From NCBI GenBank assembly GCA_965206775.1, contig CBDBKU010000003.1, forward strand, positions 682,001-746,000: DNA of 64,000 nt, in the 5' to 3' direction. The notes under the pieces are model-generated. The model made no database searches. It was given only the letters and a program-made list of their open reading frames with translations, and was not told the origin of the DNA. Shown piece after piece: positions 16,464 through 26,205 of the stretch. Made by a program: the position numbers and the translations under genes. Positions within the stretch are counted from its first letter, which is position 1. Every line of letters starts with the position of its first letter. This DNA is from VXMF01 sp965206775 (GTDB taxonomy: Bacteria > Acidobacteriota > Terriglobia > Bryobacterales > UBA6623).

Positions 16464-18869
16464 CTAGCGACCGCGGAAGGATTCGCTAGTCACGATGATT
16501 GTACAAAGTTCCCGCAGCCGGAAGCCGGAGCTCTCGAAGCGAGAGGCCAGTTCATCCAGCTCCTTGTCGTCTCGCCTTTCGAGGCTGCGACCGAGCGCGT
16601 AGGCCAGCATTTTCGACGTGAGTGCCCGGGCGAATTGGCGCCCCTTGTTCTCGAAGAGGTAGGTCGCGAGAGCTTCGGCTCCATCGACCTCGTGCCCGTC
16701 CGGCAGAACGGATGCGGCATCGACCGGGTGCGACTCCTCCCGGTCGCCGAGACGGCGCGAAACGGTCTGTCGCCTCAGGCCCACCGCATCGTATTCCTCG
16801 AGCGCGATGCCCCACGGATCAATGCCTTGGTGGCAATGAGTGCAAGCCTCGCTGTCCTGATGGATTTCGAGCTGGCGCTTTAGAGGCAGCAACGCCAGAT
16901 CCGCGCCGCTGCTATCGAGATTCGGCACGGCGGGCGGAGGGGGTGCGGGCGGATCTCCGAGAAGCGCATTGCGAATCCAGACACCGCGTTCGACCGGATG
17001 GGAATCCTCCCCGGTCGAATTTGAAAGCAGAACGCTCGCGTGGGTGATGAGGCCTCCGGGGCGACCAGCATCGACGAGGGACACCCGTTCGAAAGCGCCG
17101 CCACGCGGCCCCTTGACCCCGTAGTGCCGCGCCATGCGCTCGTTCAGGACGGAAAAGTCGGACCGTAGAAAGTTCATCGCGCTCATGTCGTCGCGGAGCA
17201 GCGTCGCGAAGAAATGCTGCGTCTCTCGTCGCATGTCTTGTTTCAGGGACAGGTCGAATTCCGGATAGTAGTTCGGGTTGACGGCGACTCGATGCACTCC
17301 AGCGAGATCGAGCCATTGATCGCTGAACTGCTCGACGAACGCCCATGACCTCGGATCGTCAAGCATCCGGGCCGTCTCGGCCTGCAGAGTGCGCTCGCTG
17401 GAGAGTCGTCCGAGGTCCGCCAGCTCCGCGAGGCGCGCGTCGGGCATGGTGCTCCAAAGGAAGTAGGACAACCGAGAGGCCAGCTCGTGGTCGTCCGATC
17501 GACGAGCCTGGGACGAGGCCCCCTCGATCCGATAGAGGAAGTCTGGCGAGATGAGAACCATCGCCAGCGTCTCTCGAATCGCTTCCTCGAAGTTCCTGAC
17601 AGAGGGCCGGACCTTGTCGAAAAAACGCAGCATCGGTCGCATGTCGGCGGTTCGAACGGGCCTGCGGTAGGCCCTGCGCATGAAGCGCCGCAGGATGTCC
17701 TCGGCGGCTCGGCGCTCCGAGCGCTCCCCCTCCGGAACCGCTGGGATCAGGCTGGTGTGGTGCGACGGTGGCCAGGCAGAATACACGGGAGCCTTGAAAT
17801 CGACCGATTCCACGACGATCGCGGGGAAGCCGGGGTCCACCGGCCACACCAGCTTTTCTTTGACCGTCCCGTTCTCCTCGAATTCGACCTTCTTCCCTAA
17901 GGGAGGCGGCTGGCCGTCAGAATAGACGTTGCGGACCCAGACCAGAAGGCCCGGGTACTTGCTCTGGGTGCGGCTCTGGACGGGGAATTCCTCGATGCGC
18001 CCACGGAACTCGAACTCCCGGGAAGTCACGTCCGAAACGTCAATCTCGGCTACGGTCCGCGACGGCGTCTGCGTATCCGCTCGATACCCGAGAGCGACAT
18101 GCATCCGCGGATACGGCGTGCCGTTCGGAATCTCGGCTCGCGCCCGAACTCGCAGTACGAACTCCCCCTCGTCCGGGAATTCCGGTAGTCGCGCGACGAA
18201 CGTGCCTGTCCGTCCGAGGCGACTGGTCCAATGGGAATTCTTCAGCTTGTCGACGACCGTTTCCCCGGCACGATGCTCGAACACCGGCGGAGCGGGCCCC
18301 TCGACGATTGCCCTGCGCAACGCGCCTCTTGCCGCGCTCAGATAGTGCTCCAGTTGCAGGGCCGACATGCGCAAGGCGGAACCGTTGTTGGTGAACCCGT
18401 CGCGGCTGACCTCGTCCGGCGGCAGGTTCTTGACATAGTCGATCTCCAGCCCGAGAAGATCCCGCATTGTGTTCTGGTACTCGACTCGGTTCAGGCGGCG
18501 CATCACCGCAACACCGCCCGAGTCGAGTCGGGAGCTGTCGGCCTTGTGGAATTCGGCTGAGAGCCACCCCAGGAGAGCGGTCCTGTCTCCCGGAGCCAGT
18601 TGCGGCGCGCCCGGGGGAGGCATCTCGCCGCGATTAAGGGCGTTGCGGACGTCGTGCCAGGTCTCTGCCGCGCGGCGGTCGTTGAGGAAGTCGGTCGACA
18701 AGTTGTCGAGTCGGACGTTGGCGTTCTGTGCGTCCGGGCCGTGACAGGCCACGCAGTGCCTTTCGAGGATCGAAGCTACGGACTGGTCGAACGGCGAAGC
18801 AGACTCAAGTGGCGACGCCTGCACGAGTACGGCGAGAACGGCAATTCGAATCCAAAGGGCCCGAAGCAT
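16464..18869 (-). CDS. DUF1592-type multidomain cytochrome (PSCyt/PSD family)
   Basis: The 801-aa exported protein has a signal peptide (about 1-24) and an N-terminal planctomycete-type cytochrome domain with CVACH at residues 39-43. DUF1587, DUF1595, DUF1592, DUF1588 and DUF1585 regions follow in the usual order. Recognisable pieces are MRRLNRVEYQNTMRDLLG (DUF1587), RFMRRAYRRPV (DUF1595), SRLSYFLWSTMPDARL (DUF1592), and CTHCHQGIDPWGIALEEYD near residue 677, a second haem site in the DUF1588/PSCyt3 part. It is encoded directly before the DUF1552 gene and after CRTAC1, on the same strand. Its substrate and electron partner are unknown. Confidence 0.92.
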   Translation of the reverse strand: MLRALWIRIAVLAVLVQASPLESASPFDQSVASILERHCVACHGPDAQNANVRLDNLSTDFLNDRRAAETWHDVRNALNRGEMPPPGAPQLAPGDRTALLGWLSAEFHKADSSRLDSGGVAVMRRLNRVEYQNTMRDLLGLEIDYVKNLPPDEVSRDGFTNNGSALRMSALQLEHYLSAARGALRRAIVEGPAPPVFEHRAGETVVDKLKNSHWTSRLGRTGTFVARLPEFPDEGEFVLRVRARAEIPNGTPYPRMHVALGYRADTQTPSRTVAEIDVSDVTSREFEFRGRIEEFPVQSRTQSKYPGLLVWVRNVYSDGQPPPLGKKVEFEENGTVKEKLVWPVDPGFPAIVVESVDFKAPVYSAWPPSHHTSLIPAVPEGERSERRAAEDILRRFMRRAYRRPVRTADMRPMLRFFDKVRPSVRNFEEAIRETLAMVLISPDFLYRIEGASSQARRSDDHELASRLSYFLWSTMPDARLAELADLGRLSSERTLQAETARMLDDPRSWAFVEQFSDQWLDLAGVHRVAVNPNYYPEFDLSLKQDMRRETQHFFATLLRDDMSAMNFLRSDFSVLNERMARHYGVKGPRGGAFERVSLVDAGRPGGLITHASVLLSNSTGEDSHPVERGVWIRNALLGDPPAPPPPAVPNLDSSGADLALLPLKRQLEIHQDSEACTHCHQGIDPWGIALEEYDAVGLRRQTVSRRLGDREESHPVDAASVLPDGHEVDGAEALATYLFENKGRQFARALTSKMLAYALGRSLERRDDKELDELASRFESSGFRLRELCTIIVTSESFRGR

Positions 18870-18999
18870 CTACTGCACTTCTTGAACCGGCGACAGGCCT
18901 ATGGACTGGCGCACCCTAAGTGTAGCGAGGCCTGGATGCGCTGGGAGCCGACTCGCGCCGTGTCCAGGCAATAGCGCCCAATCGACCGAAGCAGGCGCG

Positions 19000-20679
19000 C
19001 TAGCGGCCTCCCGTCTCGTCCTCCGTTACCGTGACGACCCGGTCAAGGCCGTCAAGGTGGACGGTTTGTTCCGCACCGCCTAGCCATTTGACGCGGATCT
19101 GCCGCAGGTCCGGGTCTTCTCCCAAGCCGAAATGGAGAGGCGCAAGCGACGAGGATGCGTATCCGATGGCCGAGGTAGCCATCGCTACCTGATTGCCCGC
19201 TCGGACTACAGCGCCGATTCCACCCGCGTTGCTGGCGCCGCCAATCAACCGGACCCCGAGCCACCGATTGTCCGTCAAGCTTTCATTCCTCCACAGCTCC
19301 GCAGGACCTCCGATCGACGACACGACCACGTCGACGCGCCCGTCCGCATCGAAGTCCGCAAAGGCCGCTCCGCGGTGGGCGGCAGGCGGGAAGCTCGCGG
19401 CAGAGTCGGAGACATCCTCGAAGGACCCGTCGCCGACATTCCTGAAGACGGCGTTGGGCTGCCGGTAGGATGCGTTCTCGAATTCCTCGGCTAGATCGTT
19501 AACGTGCGACGTTGCCACGAACAGGTCCCGCAGGCCGTCGTTGTCGAAATCGACAAACGCGTTTGCCCAGCCGCTCCGCGAGACAGTCAGGCCGTGCAGG
19601 CCGCTCAGCGCCGTCGCGTCTTCGAACAGCCCGTCGCCGCTGTTGCGGAACAGCGGAAAGGTCTGCCGGTCGAGAGCCGTGACGTGGATGTCGGGAAGCC
19701 CGTCATTGTCGTAGTCTCGGAAATCGACGCCCATGCTGGAAGTGGGGCTGCCATCGGAGGCGAGGCCTACCCCCGCTAGGAGGCCCGTCTCCTCGAAGGT
19801 TCCGTCACCAAGGTTTCGGAACAGGAAGTCTGCCTCCGTGTCGTTGGCGACGAAGGCGTCGACCCATCCGTCGAGATCGAAGTCAGCGAAGGCAACGCTC
19901 ATGCCTTTGCCGACGTGACCGGAAATGCCCGACTCTTGCGAGACATCCTCGAACGTCCCGTCTCCGACGTTCCTGTACAGGGAATTCGGCAGCCCCTGGA
20001 AGTAAGTCGGGCTGCAGTAGATCCGAAGACCTCGGTCGCGATCCCCGCAGAATCGCTCGCTCCCGGGATCCCAGTCCAAGTAGTTCACCACGAAAAGGTC
20101 CAGCTCGCCGTCCCGGTCGTAGTCGAACCAGCCAGCCGCTACGGACCAATCTGCGCTTCCGATTCCGGCTTTGACCGTCACGTCCGAGAACTTGCCGCGC
20201 CCCTCATTGCGGAAGAGAATGTTCGAGCGGACTCCGGCAACGAAGAAATCGATGTCCCCGTCGTTGTCGTAGTCGGCCGCCGCAACCCCCATCGAGTACC
20301 CGCGCCCGGCAACGCCAGCCTGCTCAGTTACGTCAGCGAACCGCATGCCTCCCAGGTTCCGGTAGAGGCGGTTCCAGTGCCGCGCGCCGCGCTTCCGCCG
20401 GGAGGTGGCGTCCGCGCCATTGGTGAAGTAGATGTCGACCAAGCCGTCCGAATCGGCGTCGAACGCAGCCACCCCGCCCGGCACAGCCTCGATCATCCGC
20501 TTCTCGGACGTGGGCGGGCTCTCGAGCACGAAGTCCAGGCCTCTCTCCGAAGCAACGTCCCTGAATCGGATCTGTCCGACCGATTGCTGCGCTAGCGAGC
20601 AGACCAGGAGTCCGGCCGCTGCCGCGCAGCCGGCCGGCTTCGCAACTCGACCGACGCCGTTACGGAGGAGTGATTTCAT
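19000..20679 (-). CDS. CRTAC1-family FG-GAP/VCBS protein with ASPIC/UnbV domain
   Basis: The 559-aa exported protein (signal about 1-35) carries repeated Ca-binding-like FG-GAP/VCBS motifs such as DYDNDGDIDFFVAG, DYDRDGELDLFVVN and DFDLDGWVDAFVAN, predicted to form an integrin-type beta-propeller. It ends in an ASPIC/UnbV domain (NRWLGVRLIGGASNAGGIGA). The start at MKSLLRNG was chosen because it overlaps the preceding TPR gene by only 20 bp. CRTAC1 proteins are found beside TPR proteins and DUF1592/DUF1552 genes in Acidobacteriota; their job at the cell surface or in the periplasm is not established. Confidence 0.9.
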   Translation of the reverse strand: MKSLLRNGVGRVAKPAGCAAAAGLLVCSLAQQSVGQIRFRDVASERGLDFVLESPPTSEKRMIEAVPGGVAAFDADSDGLVDIYFTNGADATSRRKRGARHWNRLYRNLGGMRFADVTEQAGVAGRGYSMGVAAADYDNDGDIDFFVAGVRSNILFRNEGRGKFSDVTVKAGIGSADWSVAAGWFDYDRDGELDLFVVNYLDWDPGSERFCGDRDRGLRIYCSPTYFQGLPNSLYRNVGDGTFEDVSQESGISGHVGKGMSVAFADFDLDGWVDAFVANDTEADFLFRNLGDGTFEETGLLAGVGLASDGSPTSSMGVDFRDYDNDGLPDIHVTALDRQTFPLFRNSGDGLFEDATALSGLHGLTVSRSGWANAFVDFDNDGLRDLFVATSHVNDLAEEFENASYRQPNAVFRNVGDGSFEDVSDSAASFPPAAHRGAAFADFDADGRVDVVVSSIGGPAELWRNESLTDNRWLGVRLIGGASNAGGIGAVVRAGNQVAMATSAIGYASSSLAPLHFGLGEDPDLRQIRVKWLGGAEQTVHLDGLDRVVTVTEDETGGR

Positions 20680-22141
20680 TCGACACCGTGGCGGTAGGTC
20701 GCGCGGCGATTGCTGCACTGCGACGAGCGAGGGCGGACCGGGCGTCCGCCGGACGCCCGGCAGCCTGGTAGGCGCGGGAGAGCTGGAACAGCAGCCGCTC
20801 GTCCTCGCCGGCCTTCAGTGCCGCTTCCAGATGAGGAATTGCGTCGGGTCCGCGACCGGCCCGCAGATAAGCGGTGGCCAGCGATGCCCTCGTTCGAACG
20901 TCCCCTCCGTTCGAGCGAGCCGCCGCTTCGAGCAGCGGAATCGCTTCGTCGACCCGGCCGAGTTCTAGCATGGCGTCGCCAGCGTAGAAGCGGGCCGCCG
21001 CAGATTCCGGGCGGAGCCGCCGCAGGGCTTCGGCCTCGCGAATCGAGTCATTGCGCAGTCCGGCGGATCTGAGCGATCGCAGCAGGTTGCGTCGCAAGGC
21101 GGGGTCGGAGGGGTCAAGTGCGATCGCCTTGCGCCAAGCCTCGGCCGCGTCTTTCGACCGGCCGGCAAGGTCTTCGATCGATGCGAGCAAGCGGAACGCT
21201 GCGGACGATGGAGGTAGGGCTAGGAGATGCTCGTGGGCATCCCGTGCCTTGCGACTCAAAGCGCGGGCCCGCCAGTACAGCGATTCCGCTTTTGCCGCCC
21301 CTTCGGATTCGCGCAGGACGCGGTCGAAGTCGCCGATTTCGAACCAGCAGGCGAACTGGCGCTGCTCGCACGGGATTGCCGGGGGCCGCTTCGCCAGTTC
21401 GGCGACCGCCCAGTCGGCCCGGCCCGATTCCCTGTAGATCTCGGCTATCGCCTCGTGAATGCCCGGAGCATTCGGATCGAGCGCCCCGGCAGCCCGGAAA
21501 TATCGGAACGCAGCTCGGAAACGCCGCTGGGCTTCTGCTGAGTGAGCCAAGAGCAAGAGGTGATACGCCGAGTCTGGGGCAGTGCGCTCCAATTCGTCGG
21601 CCACTTGGCTCGAAAGTGCCGTGTAACTCAGGCCAAGGCCCAGCCAAGCCCTGGGATTCGCGCGGTCGTGCGCCGCCAGTTCCTGGAAATCCGACGCGGC
21701 GCGGCCCGCCTGCCCGCTCCTCAGCAAGGAGTCGGCCAGTTCCAAGCGTGCGATCCTGCTGTCCGGGTCCAGTTCGACTGCCATCTGGAGCGGCTCGACG
21801 GCCAGCGCGGGCTGGTCCAGCTTCTGGTGCGAGATGCCGACGAGCAGCCACGCGGGTCCGTGATCGGGATGAGCCCGGAGGAACCGGTTCAGTTGCGCAA
21901 GCGCATCCGCGAACCTGCCGGACGAATACTGTGCGAGGCCCAGGTTGAGGGCCAAGCCCGGCTCCTCGGGGAACAGTTCCGTCAGTTGCCGATAGATCCG
22001 CTCGGCAGTCGCGAAATCGCGACTCTTCATCGCGGCGCTCGCCCGCTGGGCCAAGGCATCCGGCTCGGCGGGCTGGCCGCTGGCCATGCCGTGCATGCCG
22101 GCAAGCGCGAACACAGCCAGCCAATGGCGAACCCGCACCAT
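20660..22141 (-). CDS. Exported tetratricopeptide repeat protein
   Basis: The 493-aa protein has a signal peptide (about 1-22, ending ASGQ) and at least ten TPR units along its length, for example SRDFATAERIYRQLTELFPE, SGRFADALAQLNRFLRAHPD, AAEAWRKAIALDPSDPALRR and AIPHLEAALKAGEDERLLFQ. TPR arrays bind other proteins. It is the first gene of a minus-strand set with CRTAC1 (overlapping), the DUF1592-type cytochrome and DUF1552, so it may act as the scaffold for that group. No promoter could be picked out upstream (22142-22242). Confidence 0.9.
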   Translation of the reverse strand: MVRVRHWLAVFALAGMHGMASGQPAEPDALAQRASAAMKSRDFATAERIYRQLTELFPEEPGLALNLGLAQYSSGRFADALAQLNRFLRAHPDHGPAWLLVGISHQKLDQPALAVEPLQMAVELDPDSRIARLELADSLLRSGQAGRAASDFQELAAHDRANPRAWLGLGLSYTALSSQVADELERTAPDSAYHLLLLAHSAEAQRRFRAAFRYFRAAGALDPNAPGIHEAIAEIYRESGRADWAVAELAKRPPAIPCEQRQFACWFEIGDFDRVLRESEGAAKAESLYWRARALSRKARDAHEHLLALPPSSAAFRLLASIEDLAGRSKDAAEAWRKAIALDPSDPALRRNLLRSLRSAGLRNDSIREAEALRRLRPESAAARFYAGDAMLELGRVDEAIPLLEAAARSNGGDVRTRASLATAYLRAGRGPDAIPHLEAALKAGEDERLLFQLSRAYQAAGRPADARSALARRSAAIAARPTATVSNEITPP

Positions 22142-22242
22142 TGCTGTCGATTATAGGAAGGGTCTCCGGGCGTGGCCCGGCAGGAGGTTCGCCGGCGCGG
22201 TGGGATTGCGGCCCGACAGCCAGAGAACCCAGCGGACCCAAG

Positions 22243-22908
22243 CTAGCTGTACCGGCACCTATACGTCGCTCGAAATCTTCGAACCGGGGGCATCTCCGAA
22301 TCGAAATAATCTTCGAAGGACGATTGCTCGAGGCCGCATTCGAGTACGTACGACAGTTCCGCACGGCTGAGCGGCCAAGGCATGTCTCCCAAACCCTCGC
22401 TGTCGTCCCTAGCGCGTGCGATTACAAGCAAGGTGCCTCCAGGTGCGACGAACGAGGCAATTCGCTCGATTGCGGCAGGCCGCATTGCCCGCGGCATGAC
22501 CTGGAGAGTGTAGGTTTCCTGGACAAAGTCAAATTTGCCAGAAAAGCCCGGCGGCGGGCTTAGGAGGTTTGCCACCGAGTACTCGACTGGGCTGTCCGGG
22601 AATCGGCGGCAGGCCATGGCGACCGCTGATTTCGAGATATCGAACGCAGTGACGGCAAAGCCTCGGCGGCCGAGCTCCTCAGCGTCGTCTCCGAGCCCGC
22701 AACCAACCACGAGAGCGGACCTGCCTTTCGCTTCTGTCCCTTCCCTGTCCAGCCATTCAACCAGATTTGGATTCGGCCTCGCGTCTGCCCAGGGAATGAG
22801 CGAAGATCCCGAATCAGTCGCTTGCGAGTACAGTTCCTCGAACCATTCCAACGGCCTGTCCTGTTGGATGGCCTCTTGGGCCAAGCGCTTCGCAAGGTTC
22901 CTGCCCAC
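22243..22908 (-). CDS. SAM-dependent methyltransferase, thiopurine methyltransferase-like
   Basis: The 221-aa protein contains motif I of class I methyltransferases (ALVVGCGLGDDAEELGRRGF), an acidic end of strand 2 (VTAFDISKSAVA) and VQETYTLQVMP in the TPMT-like region. The start is a GTG; no better in-frame start is seen upstream. Bacterial members methylate thiols, selenium or tellurium compounds or unknown small molecules. It lies divergent to the PVA-dehydrogenase-like gene, separated by about 157 bp. Confidence 0.85.
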   Translation of the reverse strand: MGRNLAKRLAQEAIQQDRPLEWFEELYSQATDSGSSLIPWADARPNPNLVEWLDREGTEAKGRSALVVGCGLGDDAEELGRRGFAVTAFDISKSAVAMACRRFPDSPVEYSVANLLSPPPGFSGKFDFVQETYTLQVMPRAMRPAAIERIASFVAPGGTLLVIARARDDSEGLGDMPWPLSRAELSYVLECGLEQSSFEDYFDSEMPPVRRFRATYRCRYS

Positions 22909-23065
22909 ACGCTGAGTATCTCTAAGCCAGCGGGACCAGATGCGGGCAACTCAAGCAATATGCCGGCGAATCTCCCTCGCAGATCTGCGGGACCCGAAGA
23001 ACCGCCGACACTGCGCAATTACAATGTTGTGGCCTGCCCGGCGCGCCGGGGCAAGTGAGGGCGGA

Positions 23066-24916
23066 TTGAGCAAACGGATCTCGGAGGCTTCATGCGGCAA
23101 CGGGTTCGGCCTCTTCGCTGGAGTTGCCGGTGCTGCAATCCTTTTGGCTGTCCCCGTCCAAGCGGCGGAACCAGATGGTGAGGCGGTCTACCGCGAATCC
23201 TGCGCCGCATGTCACGAGAGCGGCGAGAATCGCGCGCCAGCACTCGATGCATTGCGTCTGCTCTCCCCTGAAGCGATTCTCTCTTCCCTGCAGGACGGGA
23301 AAATGGCCTATGTCGGCGAGACGCTGCCCGCGGGATATGCCGCATCTGTAGCGTCGTTCCTCGGACGAGGGACCGGCCTTCTGTCGGATCGAGCAGTACA
23401 GACATGCCCCGACGCTCCCTGGTCTGACCCCTTCGGCGGCCCCCGATGGATCGGATGGAGCGCTGACATGTCAAACACGCGATTCCAGTCAGCTGACTTC
23501 GCGCGCATCGATGTCAGTTCAGTGCCCAAGCTGCGGCTTCGCTGGGCCTTCGGCCTGCCCGATTCAGACCGAGCCCGAGGGCAACCTACGATTGCCGGCG
23601 GACGTGTGTTCCTAGGCGCGCGGAACGGCCGCGTCTACGCCTTGGACGCCGGGTCGGGCTGCACAGTCTGGGAGTTTGAGGCGCTTTCGGAGGTGCGCAC
23701 CGCGGTGCTGCTGTCCCCTCCCGGTCCCGACGGACGCAACGCACTGTACTTCGGGGACACCCAGGCCAACCTCTACGCGGTTGACGCTTCCAGCGGGAGG
23801 CAGATCTGGAGGACGAAAGTCGATGACCACAGGGCCGCAACCCTGACCGGTTCTCCAGTGCTGTTCGAAGGCCGGCTGTACGCCGGGGCTAGTTCGATCG
23901 AGGAATTCACAGGATCCGTCGCCAAGTACCCCTGCTGCAACTTCCGGGGAAGTCTGTCCGCGATCGACTCTTCCAACGGCGAGAGGATTTGGAAGACTCA
24001 CACGATTCCCGAGGAACCCGCGCCGCGTCGGCCCAATTCGCGAGGCGTCATGCAGCAGGGCCCATCGGGAGCGGGGATCTGGTCGGCGCCCACGATCGAC
24101 GCTAAGTTGCGACGGGTCTACGTCACGACCGGCGACAACTACTCGGACCCGCCGACGGACGACAGCGACGCGATCATCGCCTACGATCTCGAAACCGGCA
24201 AACGAATCTGGTCGCGGCAGTTCACCGAGGGCGACGCCTACAACATGGCCTGCAACGCGCGCGCGGACGGGTCGAACTGCCCTGAAGCGGATGGCCCCGA
24301 CTTCGATTTCGGCGCCTCGGCGATGCTCGTGGAACTGGATGGGGGGGAGCGCCTTTTGATTGCAGGGCAGAAGTCGGGAATGGTGCATGCGGTGGACCCG
24401 GATCGCAACGGCGAGATCGTATGGCAGAGACGTGCCGGCGAGGGCGGCAAGCTAGGAGGGATCCAGTTCGGCCCGGCCGCGGATTCCCGCAACGCATACG
24501 TCGCGGTCTCCGATTACCGTGGCCCCAGGCCTGACTCGGTGGGAGGGATCACAGCCTTGCGTCTCTCGGACGGCGAGGTCGTGTGGCACCGGCCCGGCTT
24601 TCGCTGCGCGGCCGCCCGCAAGAGGTGCTCGCCGGCCCAGTCAGCGGCGGTCACGGTGATTCCCGGGACGGTGTTTTCGGGATCCCTCGACGGCTACATC
24701 CGCGCGTACTCGACCGAAGACGGGGACGTGCTGTGGAGCTACGATACCGTTCGGGAGTATCCCAACACGGTAAACGGCGTTTCCGCCAGGGGCGGCTCGC
24801 TCAACGGGCCCGGACCGGTGATCGTCGACGGCATGGTGTACGTGAACTCGGGTTACGGCCAGTTCGGCTCCATGCCCGGCAACGTCCTCCTCGCGTTCGG
24901 CGCCGATCGCGAGTGA
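23066..24916 (+). CDS. Cytochrome c/PQQ propeller protein, PVA-dehydrogenase-like
   Basis: From the TTG at 23066 (GAGGGCGGA upstream) the protein is 616 aa with a signal ending VQAAE. It starts with a cytochrome c domain (CAACH, about residue 45) and continues as a PQQ-type propeller closely matching the polyvinyl-alcohol dehydrogenase (cytochrome) pattern: RWIGWSADMSNTRFQ, YPCCNFRG, GIWSAPTIDAKL and VYVTTGDNYSDPPTDDSDAI. An earlier in-frame ATG at 23024 would add 14 residues. YPCC gives a vicinal cysteine pair. It should oxidise a secondary alcohol or polyol in the periplasm and pass electrons to its own haem. The natural substrate is probably not PVA. Confidence 0.85.
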   Translation: MSKRISEASCGNGFGLFAGVAGAAILLAVPVQAAEPDGEAVYRESCAACHESGENRAPALDALRLLSPEAILSSLQDGKMAYVGETLPAGYAASVASFLGRGTGLLSDRAVQTCPDAPWSDPFGGPRWIGWSADMSNTRFQSADFARIDVSSVPKLRLRWAFGLPDSDRARGQPTIAGGRVFLGARNGRVYALDAGSGCTVWEFEALSEVRTAVLLSPPGPDGRNALYFGDTQANLYAVDASSGRQIWRTKVDDHRAATLTGSPVLFEGRLYAGASSIEEFTGSVAKYPCCNFRGSLSAIDSSNGERIWKTHTIPEEPAPRRPNSRGVMQQGPSGAGIWSAPTIDAKLRRVYVTTGDNYSDPPTDDSDAIIAYDLETGKRIWSRQFTEGDAYNMACNARADGSNCPEADGPDFDFGASAMLVELDGGERLLIAGQKSGMVHAVDPDRNGEIVWQRRAGEGGKLGGIQFGPAADSRNAYVAVSDYRGPRPDSVGGITALRLSDGEVVWHRPGFRCAAARKRCSPAQSAAVTVIPGTVFSGSLDGYIRAYSTEDGDVLWSYDTVREYPNTVNGVSARGGSLNGPGPVIVDGMVYVNSGYGQFGSMPGNVLLAFGADRE

Positions 24917-25386
24917 AGTCTCGCAGCTGGTTGGGCCGATTCAGTGAAGCGGGCGGGGGCACGGTTCAAGGCCCGCCAGGGCGGTCCAAGGCACCCTACG
25001 GCGTTCGTGCGTACGCGACGCAAGGATCCGATTCGCCGACATGGGCTGATCGGGGCCCGAACCGGGGCCGCACTGCTTGTTTCGCCCGTGGAGCCGATAC
25101 TCGATCGTCGCGCGGCTCAACCCTATGGTCTTGTCGATGAGAAGAACAGTGTCCTGTGTTGTTTGAAACGCCCCGTCCTCGGAATGCCAACCGGCCTGCC
25201 GCTTCCGTGTGTGCCCGCGATGCGTAGCCGTTCGATCGGGCCGTGTTAGCGGCTCGAGGGCGGTGGCTCGGGAACGGAGCCGGTCCGCGCCGCCGAGGGC
25301 CGGATGGAATCGACGCCGGCAGACAGTCCCGGAGCGGCCGGGCTGGCTGCTATGCTGCTCCTGAGAAAGGACGTCCCCGCGCTCTC
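24917..25386. other. Intergenic region upstream of Uma2 gene
   Basis: About 470 bp with no supported gene, tRNA or clear repeat. A stretch just before the Uma2 start contains GAGAAAGGACG, about 19 bases from the ATG, which is far for a ribosome site. Confidence 0.4.
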
Positions 25387-26205
25387 ATGGCAACCAGGAC
25401 ACTGCCCGCGAAGCGGCCCGCCGCCGCCATCGAGTACCCGTACTCGGATGGCACGGCGATGGCCGAGAGCCCGCGGCACGTGGACGCGATCCTCTATGCG
25501 CTCGCGACCTTGCGCAACCGGTTCGCGGGCTCCCGCTTCGTGCAGGTCGGGGCGAACATGAACCTGTACTACGAGGAAGGCAGCAAGGAAGAGAAGCTGG
25601 TGCCGGACCTGTTCGTGGTGCGGGGCCTGGCGGCGCTGCCGGAGACGTCCTACAGGGTCTGGGAGGCGGGCCGCCCGCCGGGCTTCGTGCTGGAGGTGGC
25701 CTCGCCCTCGAGCGAGGAGCGGGACCGGGGCGTGAAGCGGGCCCTGTACGCGTCGATGGGCGTGGCGGAGTACTGGCGGTTCAACCCGGCCGGGGCGCTG
25801 GAGGGCGCCTCGGAAGCGGGGCAGAGGTTGGAGGGGAGCGCCTTGGAGGGCCTAGGGTACGAGCCGCTGGCGCGGGGAGCGGACGGATCGATCCGCAGCG
25901 AGGTGCTGGGACTGGACGTGCGAGTCGACAGCCGGCCGGGTCTGGGGCACCTGCTGAGGTTCCGGGACCCGGGGACGGGCGAGGACCTGCTGACATTCGA
26001 GGAATCGGAACAAGGCCGGATCGAAGCGGAGAGGGCTCGGGTCGAGGCGGAGAGGGCGCGGACCAAGGCAGAAGGGGCTCGGGTCGAGGCAGAAAGGGCG
26101 CTGGGCGCGGCGAAACAGGCCGCCGAGTCCGAGATTGCTCGTCTCAAGGCCCGGATCGCAGAGCTGCAGGCAGGTCGCCTCAGCGGCACGGAGGGCAACC
26201 CGTAG
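25387..26205 (+). CDS. Uma2-family PD-(D/E)XK nuclease with coiled-coil tail
   Basis: The 272-aa protein has the Uma2 fold: LVPDLFVV (the PD motif), PGFVLEVASPSSEERDRGVK and ALYASMGVAEYWRFNPAG. The C-terminal 70 residues are a repetitive charged coiled coil of EAERARVEAERART type. Uma2 genes are numerous in Cyanobacteria, Chloroflexi and Acidobacteriota and of uncertain role, often seen next to mobile DNA. Its codons are markedly more GC-rich than nearby genes, which may mean recent transfer. No good ribosome site lies before the ATG. Confidence 0.85.
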   Translation: MATRTLPAKRPAAAIEYPYSDGTAMAESPRHVDAILYALATLRNRFAGSRFVQVGANMNLYYEEGSKEEKLVPDLFVVRGLAALPETSYRVWEAGRPPGFVLEVASPSSEERDRGVKRALYASMGVAEYWRFNPAGALEGASEAGQRLEGSALEGLGYEPLARGADGSIRSEVLGLDVRVDSRPGLGHLLRFRDPGTGEDLLTFEESEQGRIEAERARVEAERARTKAEGARVEAERALGAAKQAAESEIARLKARIAELQAGRLSGTEGNP

